Shown piece after piece: positions 32,436-38,482 of a stretch of 38,482 bases of DNA. The notes under the pieces are model-generated. The model had not been told where the DNA came from and did no database searches. It saw only the letters and a list, made by a program, of their open reading frames with translations. How positions within the stretch are numbered: position 1 is the stretch's first letter; each line of letters begins with the position of its first letter. The position numbers and the translations under genes were made by a program. The stretch covers positions 1 to 38,482 of the forward strand of contig JAPOKG010000007.1 in NCBI GenBank assembly GCA_029977785.1, in the 5' to 3' direction. The stretch is from Actinomycetota bacterium. GTDB taxonomy: Bacteria > Actinomycetota > Actinomycetes > Nanopelagicales > Nanopelagicaceae.

Positions 32436-32922
32436 TCGGTTCTGGTGCGTTACCGGCTAGCCGAAAGAGGCGGATGATTGGTTTAGAGCGCACCATAGTT
32501 GTCCGGTTGACGGCATCAATATGGATTGCGATAGCCATCTTTATCTTGGCATTGAGTTCTCGCAGCTCCTGAACTAGAGCCTTCTCGTTCGCACCAGAGA
32601 TTTCCTCTGTACTTTCCAACAGAATCCCTAGCGCTGCGCTGAGGCCCGATTCCGCTTGAGATCGATCCTTGATGCTCGCATCACGCGCTTGATGGGCTGC
32701 AAAAGTTAGAAGAAGTGATGCTGCCGGATCTGAGATTTCAGAGCGAGCAATCTCAATTGCAATGGCTGCTCGACGCTGTAGTAGACCATCCAAATTTGCC
32801 CAACTAGTTTCAACTCGATGGTGCAATCGATCAAGACGCGTCGCCGAATATGAGAGATACCAGGCAAAGAAGGCGACTACAAGGAGAAGAAAAAGATATT
32901 TACTCATTTGTATCTCTTCCAA
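32404..32922 (-). CDS. LemA-like single-pass membrane protein
   Basis: ORF 172 aa; N-terminal TM then RLDRLHHRVETSWANLDGLLQRRAAIAIEIA, resembling LemA helical proteins; directly downstream of the GT4 gene. Confidence 0.55.
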   Translation of the reverse strand: MEEIQMSKYLFLLLVVAFFAWYLSYSATRLDRLHHRVETSWANLDGLLQRRAAIAIEIARSEISDPAASLLLTFAAHQARDASIKDRSQAESGLSAALGILLESTEEISGANEKALVQELRELNAKIKMAIAIHIDAVNRTTMVRSKPIIRLFRLAGNAPEPIVYEFEDDVL

Positions 32923-34084
32923 GGAACTTGTTCCAAGAGCGATTTTCCGATGCCAGCGTCACTTTTCTTCCTCCTGCCATCGCCATTTCGTAGACATCAA
33001 ATATCTTTTCTGCGACCACATCCCAGTCAAAACTTTGTGCATACTCCTTGCCCTGCTTCGCTTTATTCAGACGCTCTTCGGGATGAGAGAGAAGATCGAT
33101 TATTTTGATAGCCAAATCCTGACTGTTCTCTGATGTAAAGGTCGTTCCATATTTGCCATGACCTAAAAGGGAATCAAAAGCTGGGATATCACTTGCGACA
33201 ACACTGGCTCCACTTGCAAGCGCTTCCGCCAGAATAATTCCAAAGGATTCACCACCTGTATTGGGAGCGATATATAGCCCAACCGAGGTGAGGAAATTCG
33301 CTTTCTCTTTCTCACTAATGCGACCCAAGAAATGAATGCGATCTCTCAGGTTGGGTTCAATCACCTCAAGAGTCTCATCTGAATTACCTGGGCCAGCAAC
33401 AAATACTTGGACGTCAGGAAAAGCGCTCACTACGCGAGGCAGCGCATCTAGAAGAATTGAAAGACCCTTGCGAGGTTCTTGAAATCGTCCGATAAATCCC
33501 AAAGTGTTCCCAGACCAACGTGGTTCAAGAACTCCATCGCGATATCGATCGGCATAGATTCCATTTGGAACAACGATGGCATCAGTCTCAAGGTGTTCTC
33601 TCAGCGTCTCACGGGCAGCCTCACTCACTGCAATGCGTGCGGTCAATTTCTCAATAACGGGTTCTAAGAAAGGTACAACGGCGAATGAAACCTTCTGTCG
33701 CTTCGCTGCGGCATGGAAAGTTCCTACCATCGGACCTTCTGCAGCCCAACATGCTAAAAGTGAGATTGATGGGATTGCTGGTTCATGGAGATGAAGAACG
33801 TCGAAGTTGCCTTGGGAAATCCACTGTCGCACGCGCGCAAATGCGATGGGACCAAAAAGCACACGTGCTACAGCTCCGTTATATGGAATTGCTATTGGTC
33901 GACCAGCGCTCACCACATAATCAGGCAAGTTTTCGTCAGAGAGCGCGGGAGCCAAAACAGAGACGCTGTGTCCTGCAGAAATTAAATATTGTGCGAGATC
34001 TCCCACATGGCTCTGAACTCCTCCTGGTGTATCCCAACCATAGGGGCAGACAATGCCGATTCTCTTCTTCGAAATCGGCATCAT
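32900..34084 (-). CDS. pimA: GT4 glycosyltransferase, phosphatidylinositol alpha-mannosyltransferase-like
   Basis: ORF runs 32900..34141; likely start MMPISKKRIGIVCPYGWDTPGGVQSHVGDLA at 34084. FIGRFQEPRKGLSILLDAL, APNTGGESFGIILAEALASG. Adjacent to acyltransferase and pgsA. Confidence 0.9.
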   Translation of the reverse strand: MMPISKKRIGIVCPYGWDTPGGVQSHVGDLAQYLISAGHSVSVLAPALSDENLPDYVVSAGRPIAIPYNGAVARVLFGPIAFARVRQWISQGNFDVLHLHEPAIPSISLLACWAAEGPMVGTFHAAAKRQKVSFAVVPFLEPVIEKLTARIAVSEAARETLREHLETDAIVVPNGIYADRYRDGVLEPRWSGNTLGFIGRFQEPRKGLSILLDALPRVVSAFPDVQVFVAGPGNSDETLEVIEPNLRDRIHFLGRISEKEKANFLTSVGLYIAPNTGGESFGIILAEALASGASVVASDIPAFDSLLGHGKYGTTFTSENSQDLAIKIIDLLSHPEERLNKAKQGKEYAQSFDWDVVAEKIFDVYEMAMAGGRKVTLASENRSWNKFLGRDTNE

Positions 34085-34971
34085 GAAGCACTTCTTTCCA
34101 CGAAATCTCCATCTGTCCAAATTCTTTGCAACATGTGCCAATCCTCTGGATGTTCGGTAATTCCTAATTCAAAGAGCTCTGCACATCTCTGTACAGTCTT
34201 CGTAATTCTCTCATCATCACTACCGACACCGGGCACGGGCACATCATGGAAATCAATATGGATTCCGTGAGGCGTATAAGAAACATGAGCGACTATCAGT
34301 GGGATACCAGTCTTAACTGAGAGAAGTGCAGGCCCCGCTGGCATTCGAGCTGGTGCGCCGAAAAAGGTCACATCGATTCCTGATTGCGACAGATCTCTAT
34401 CGGCGACTAGTGCTATGAGTCTCTTCTCACGCGCACGTTTTATGAGCGTTGCAAATGATCGGTTATCGAGAGCAAGAACTTCAAATCCCATTCTCGTTCG
34501 ATGTTCTAAGAAACGCTGAAAGAGCGCTTCTGGCTTTAGCCGCTCAGCAACGGTGACTAGCGGTATTCCGAGCGCACAGAAATATGCACCCGCTAAATCC
34601 CAGTTACCAGAGTGTGGCAGAGCGACTACTACGCCTTCCCCATCCTTTATTCGATCTATCAGCAAATTACTGTTGGATACTGTGACTGAATTGAGAATTC
34701 GCTCTTTGCTCCAGCTTTGAATTCTGAATGTATCGCACCAGTAACGCATATATGAACGCATGGCTGCCTGAGTGAGATTACCTAGCTCTTCTTGGTTTAA
34801 CTTTGGTTGCGTGCGAGCTAAATTACTTCGTAAGCGCTTTACGCTTTTTCCATTGCGTCGGTAGACGAAGTCCGCGATTACATTGAAAAGTTTGTATGCG
34901 CTCTCTTCGGGGAGCGTCCTCACAATCCACCATCCCGTGAAATAGGTGGCAGCAGTCATGCGACCCATCAT
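34081..34971 (-). CDS. Phosphatidylinositol mannoside acyltransferase-like (LpxL/HtrB fold)
   Basis: ORF runs 34081..35148; likely start MMGRMTAATYFTGWWIVRTLPEES at 34971. VVALPHSGNWDLAGAYF, PAGPALLSVKTGIPLIVAH. Confidence 0.88.
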   Translation of the reverse strand: MMGRMTAATYFTGWWIVRTLPEESAYKLFNVIADFVYRRNGKSVKRLRSNLARTQPKLNQEELGNLTQAAMRSYMRYWCDTFRIQSWSKERILNSVTVSNSNLLIDRIKDGEGVVVALPHSGNWDLAGAYFCALGIPLVTVAERLKPEALFQRFLEHRTRMGFEVLALDNRSFATLIKRAREKRLIALVADRDLSQSGIDVTFFGAPARMPAGPALLSVKTGIPLIVAHVSYTPHGIHIDFHDVPVPGVGSDDERITKTVQRCAELFELGITEHPEDWHMLQRIWTDGDFVERSAS

Positions 34972-35579
34972 CTTGAGGCGAGCCCTCGTCGTACAACGGT
35001 CATCCGCTGAAAAACTGTAATCACTCCAAGAATAGCCAAGAGCCAGAGCCCAACAGCGAGAATGTAGGGAACTCCGAGCCCATGAAATCCCACTGCTGTA
35101 AGAATGATGATTAGTCTTTCGGTTCGCTCTGCAATTCCAACGGAGCATTCAATTCCGAAGCTTTCAGCTTTTGCCCGGATATAGGGTGTAAGAAAGCCCG
35201 TTACAAGCGTTGCTAATCCAAGATAAGAAAGAGGGTCATCGGCAGCAATTAACGGAACAATGACTGCAATTGTGATTGCCGAATCAGTAACGCGATCAAT
35301 GGTCGAATCCAGAAAACCGCCCCAAAGACTTGCGCCTTTCTGCGAGATTCGCGCCATCGCTCCATCAAAGAGGTCGCTAAGAGCGAAGAAGACGATAAAG
35401 ATAGTTCCCCAAAAGAATTCTTCTCTTGGGTAGAACCAGGCAGCTGAACCAATTACTCCGACAGCTCCAAGAAGTGTGATGGCATTTGGCGTCACGCCTA
35501 TAGATACAGCAACTCGAGCCACTGGATTGATTAATCGAGTGACTGCTGGTTTCAGTGAGCTACTAATCATCGGCACCAT
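34968..35579 (-). CDS. pgsA: Phosphatidylinositol phosphate synthase-like CDP-alcohol phosphatidyltransferase
   Basis: ORF 203 aa; CDP-alcohol phosphotransferase motif DLFDGAMARISQKGASLWGGFLDSTIDRVTD. Start could be 35579 or the ATG at 35570. Confidence 0.9.
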   Translation of the reverse strand: MVPMISSSLKPAVTRLINPVARVAVSIGVTPNAITLLGAVGVIGSAAWFYPREEFFWGTIFIVFFALSDLFDGAMARISQKGASLWGGFLDSTIDRVTDSAITIAVIVPLIAADDPLSYLGLATLVTGFLTPYIRAKAESFGIECSVGIAERTERLIIILTAVGFHGLGVPYILAVGLWLLAILGVITVFQRMTVVRRGLASR

Positions 35580-35594
35580 CGTAGGCTTACCCGC

Positions 35595-36203
35595 GTGCCA
35601 AGCCCCAATTCTGAGCCTGTGAATTCCCCGTCATTGCGGATACACGTTTACGGTCACGTCAGCGCATCCCCCGCCGCCATCGCCTCGACTTTTGCTGGAA
35701 CGGTTACAGACAAGGCTGAGCCAGATTCTGATCTGGCAATCTTTGCAATCAACCCAAGTGCCGGGATTGATGCGCAGACGATTTCACTCTGGCAAGAGCT
35801 GGATGATTTCCAGATTCCTCGCCTAGTTCTTGTCAATGGACTCGAGGGTCAAGAGTTGGATTTTGATGATGCTGCGATGTTGGCCAGCAGAGTTTTCGAT
35901 CAAGTAATTACTCCGTATTTAGTTCTGCATAGTGACAATGGCGAACCAATCGCACTCATTCGATTGCAGGACCTTGAAATTATTGATTACTCAACTAACC
36001 CGCCAACTACAAGACATTGCGATCCAGAACACGAAGAGTTGGTTCGCGAATTTCGCGATGAGTACTTGGAGCAGACTTCAGAGATGGATGAAGGTGCATT
36101 TGCTGCTGGCATAATCTTCCCAGCCATTCCAATCAATCTCAATAAGGGAATTGGTGTTGATGTCGTGCACCGGTATATAGACCTCTTACCAAGCAGCAGC
36201 TAA
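35595..36203 (+). CDS. Degenerate, G-domain-only EF-G/EF-G2-like protein (GTG start)
   Basis: ORF 202 aa. DSDLAIFAINPSAGIDAQTISLWQELDDFQIPRLVLVNGLEG and AGIIFPAIPINLNKGIGVDVVHRYIDLLPSSS read like EF-G/EF-G2 domain I segments. P-loop position is GHVSASPAA and NKxD position is NGLE, so catalytic motifs appear lost. Confidence 0.65.
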   Translation: MPSPNSEPVNSPSLRIHVYGHVSASPAAIASTFAGTVTDKAEPDSDLAIFAINPSAGIDAQTISLWQELDDFQIPRLVLVNGLEGQELDFDDAAMLASRVFDQVITPYLVLHSDNGEPIALIRLQDLEIIDYSTNPPTTRHCDPEHEELVREFRDEYLEQTSEMDEGAFAAGIIFPAIPINLNKGIGVDVVHRYIDLLPSSS

Positions 36204-36710
36204 CTCTTCTCGCGTCATAGTAAGTAGTTGTGGCATCACTTTTGTCTTGCCGATAATCGGCATAAAATTTGCATCCCCCGACCATCGAGGAACGACATGT
36301 TGGTGAATATGCTCTGCTACTCCGGCGCCAGAGATGGCTCCTTGATTCATGCCCAAATTGAATCCATCAGCCTTTGAAACCTTTCGAAGAACGCGCATTG
36401 CATGGGATGTCATATCTGTAATCTCGTGGCGTTCTTCATCAGTTAAATCGGTGAGGTCTGCAACATGGCGAAAGGCGCAGATAAGCAAATGTCCTGGGTT
36501 GTATGGATAGAGATTCATTACAGCATAAGCGTGTGTTCCACGAGCAACGATGAGCCCTTCTTCATCGCTCAGCGTTGGTATGCGACAGAACGGGCACACA
36601 ACGCCATTACCTTCGAGAGGGCGGTTCTCTCCGCGCAAATAATCTAAGCGGTGAGGCGCCCAAAGCCGTTGCCAGCCATCGGGCATTCCTACCCCAGAAA
36701 TTTCACTCAT
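36186..36710 (-). CDS. HIT-family nucleotide-binding protein
   Basis: ORF 174 aa; CPFCRIP, VMNLYPYNPGHLLICAFRHV, HIT motif AEHIHQHVVPRW. Confidence 0.95.
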   Translation of the reverse strand: MSEISGVGMPDGWQRLWAPHRLDYLRGENRPLEGNGVVCPFCRIPTLSDEEGLIVARGTHAYAVMNLYPYNPGHLLICAFRHVADLTDLTDEERHEITDMTSHAMRVLRKVSKADGFNLGMNQGAISGAGVAEHIHQHVVPRWSGDANFMPIIGKTKVMPQLLTMTREELAAAW

Positions 36711-36712
36711 CT

Positions 36713-38482
36713 TTAGACCTGCTCGCGTGCAGCAATTGTTGCTTTTATTTCAGCGATTGCTTGCGCCACCGGAATGCCATTCTTCTGCTCGCCATTGCGA
36801 TATCTAAATGAGACCGCACCAGCCTTCATATCTTCTTCTCCAGCAATGACCATATAGGGGATTTTCTGCATCTGCGCATTACGCACTTTCTTCTGCATGC
36901 GATCATCTGAGTCATCAAGGTCAGCGCGAATACCTGATGCCTTCATCTCTTTAATAACACCTGAGAGATATTCAGCGAAAGAGTCGGCAACTGGAATTCC
37001 AACTACTTGCACTGGGGCAAGCCATGGTGGGAAGGCTCCTGAATAGTGTTCAGTGAGAACCCCAAAGAAACGTTCGATGGATCCAAAGAGCGCGCGGTGA
37101 ATCATCACAGGTCTCTGGCGACTTCCGTCCGCTGAAGCGAACTCAAGTTCGAATCGCTGTGGTAATTGGAAGTCGACTTGAATCGTAGACATTTGCCAGG
37201 TGCGACCGATTGCATCTTTTGCTTGAACAGAAATCTTTGGACCATAAAAAGCAGCGCCACCCTCATCTAGAACAAGCTCTAATTTTTGGGCAACTGCAGC
37301 TTTACGAAGCGCCTCTGTTGCTTCTTCCCAATCATGGTCTTCACCAACTGATTTCTCTGGATTGCGAGTCGACAGTTCGAGATAGAAATCCTGGAGACCG
37401 TAATCACGCAATAGATTCAAAACGAAGGTAAGTAGCGAGTCCAGCTCACCAGGCATCTGTTCCTTGGTGCAGTAAATATGCGCATCATCTTGAGTAAATC
37501 CACGAGCCCGAGTAATACCGTGCAATACGCCAGACTTTTCATAGCGATAGACAGTTCCGAATTCAAAGAGTCGCAGCGGAAGTTCGCGATAAGAACGTTG
37601 TCTAGACTGGAAAATAAGATTGTGGAAGGGACAGTTCATCGGCTTCATGTAGTACTGCTGCCCAGCCCGCTTAATAGTCCCATCAGCGTGCAACTCTTCA
37701 TCCATAATCATCGGCGGATACATGCCCTCTGAATACCAGTCGAGGTGGCCAGATTTTTGAAAGAGCGCTGCTTTTGTGAGATGTGGTGAATAGACAAACT
37801 CATAGTTCTCGTCCTCGTGGCGCTTACGAGAATAATCTTCCATCGCGCGACGAACAATTCCACCCTTCGGATGAAACACTGCCAGACCGGAACCAATTTC
37901 TTCTGGAAATGAGAAGAGATCTAACTCCTGTCCTAGTCGCCTGTGGTCGCGCTTTTCTGCTTCAGCAAGAAGTTCGAGATATGCGTTGAGTTCATCCTGT
38001 GAAGGCCATGCTGTTCCATAGATGCGCTGCAGCATTGGATTTTTCTCAGAACCACGCCAATAGGCGCCCGCACTTCTCATCAACTTAAACGCTGGAATGT
38101 GTTTAGTAGAAGGTAGATGAGGGCCTCTGCAGAGATCTGACCAGACTGGTTGTCCATCTCGACCAAGATTGTCGTAAATCGTTAGCTCTGTTCCACCAAC
38201 TTCAACGCTAGTCTCGTCGTTGCCGCTACCTTTAATCCCAATCAGTTCGCACTTGTATGGCTCGTGCGCAAGTTCTTTAAGAGCTTCAGCTTCGTTAGTG
38301 ACGCGACGCTTAAATCGTTGGCCCTCTTTCACAATCTTGCGCATTGCGCTTTCGATTTTTTCAAGATCTTCAGGAGTAAATGGTTGTGGGGGTTCAAAGT
38401 CGTAATAGAAGCCATCTGTAATCGGCGGACCAATACCAAGTCGAGTCTGAGAAAAAGTCTGTTGAACCGCTTGTGCCATGAC
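36713..38482 (-). CDS. thrS: Threonyl-tRNA synthetase (5' end beyond window edge)
   Basis: Open frame to the window edge; [71 protein letters not shown]. The listed Met at 38479 is probably internal, since the N-terminal TGS region is missing. Confidence 0.97.
   Translation of the reverse strand, partial: VMAQAVQQTFSQTRLGIGPPITDGFYYDFEPPQPFTPEDLEKIESAMRKIVKEGQRFKRRVTNEAEALKELAHEPYKCELIGIKGSGNDETSVEVGGTELTIYDNLGRDGQPVWSDLCRGPHLPSTKHIPAFKLMRSAGAYWRGSEKNPMLQRIYGTAWPSQDELNAYLELLAEAEKRDHRRLGQELDLFSFPEEIGSGLAVFHPKGGIVRRAMEDYSRKRHEDENYEFVYSPHLTKAALFQKSGHLDWYSEGMYPPMIMDEELHADGTIKRAGQQYYMKPMNCPFHNLIFQSRQRSYRELPLRLFEFGTVYRYEKSGVLHGITRARGFTQDDAHIYCTKEQMPGELDSLLTFVLNLLRDYGLQDFYLELSTRNPEKSVGEDHDWEEATEALRKAAVAQKLELVLDEGGAAFYGPKISVQAKDAIGRTWQMSTIQVDFQLPQRFELEFASADGSRQRPVMIHRALFGSIERFFGVLTEHYSGAFPPWLAPVQVVGIPVADSFAEYLSGVIKEMKASGIRADLDDSDDRMQKKVRNAQMQKIPYMVIAGEEDMKAGAVSFRYRNGEQKNGIPVAQAIAEIKATIAAREQV

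Noticed and set aside
34972-35148. 59-residue N-terminal extension of the acyltransferase ORF
   Set aside because: Extension is out-of-frame overlap with pgsA coding sequence; family homology starts at MMGRMTAATYF, so the ATG at 34971 is the likely start.
1-38482. CRISPR arrays, tRNA/rRNA genes, transposases, phage genes, toxin-antitoxin or restriction systems
   Set aside because: None seen by reading the sequence and the ORF translations; tRNAscan or minced could confirm, but the window is nearly fully covered by housekeeping CDS.

Overview
The window is a compact, almost entirely coding actinobacterial chromosome segment, mostly on the minus strand. It carries carB-carA-pyrC-pyrB-pyrR; nusB-efp-aroQ-aroB-aroK-aroC; a prepilin-peptidase-like ORF; aroE-mltG-ruvX-alaS; aspS-hisS; an MBL hydrolase; rel-secF-secD; ruvB-ruvA-ruvC; yebC; pdxT-pdxS; and a phosphatidylinositol-mannoside-type block (pimA, acyltransferase, pgsA) followed by a HIT protein and thrS. 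Three genes lie on the plus strand: a BldD-like regulator, a DUF349 protein, and a 202-aa ORF between pgsA and the HIT gene. The gene content, the PIM lipid genes and the dense stop/start overlaps suggest a streamlined actinobacterium; this is inference and I could not run taxonomy. I saw no rRNA, tRNA, CRISPR array, prophage or transposon. Most of the window is housekeeping. The items most worth checking are: (1) the 202-aa plus-strand ORF, which reads like a G-domain-only remnant of an EF-G/EF-G2 protein with its nucleotide-binding motifs lost; (2) a PyrR-type RNA hairpin motif (UCCNGNGAGG) directly in front of the pyrR ribosome binding site, suggesting translational autoregulation; (3) a BldD homologue whose c-di-GMP signature is RXD-X8-RXXY rather than RXD-X8-RXXD; and (4) the absence of yajC between ruvB and secD.
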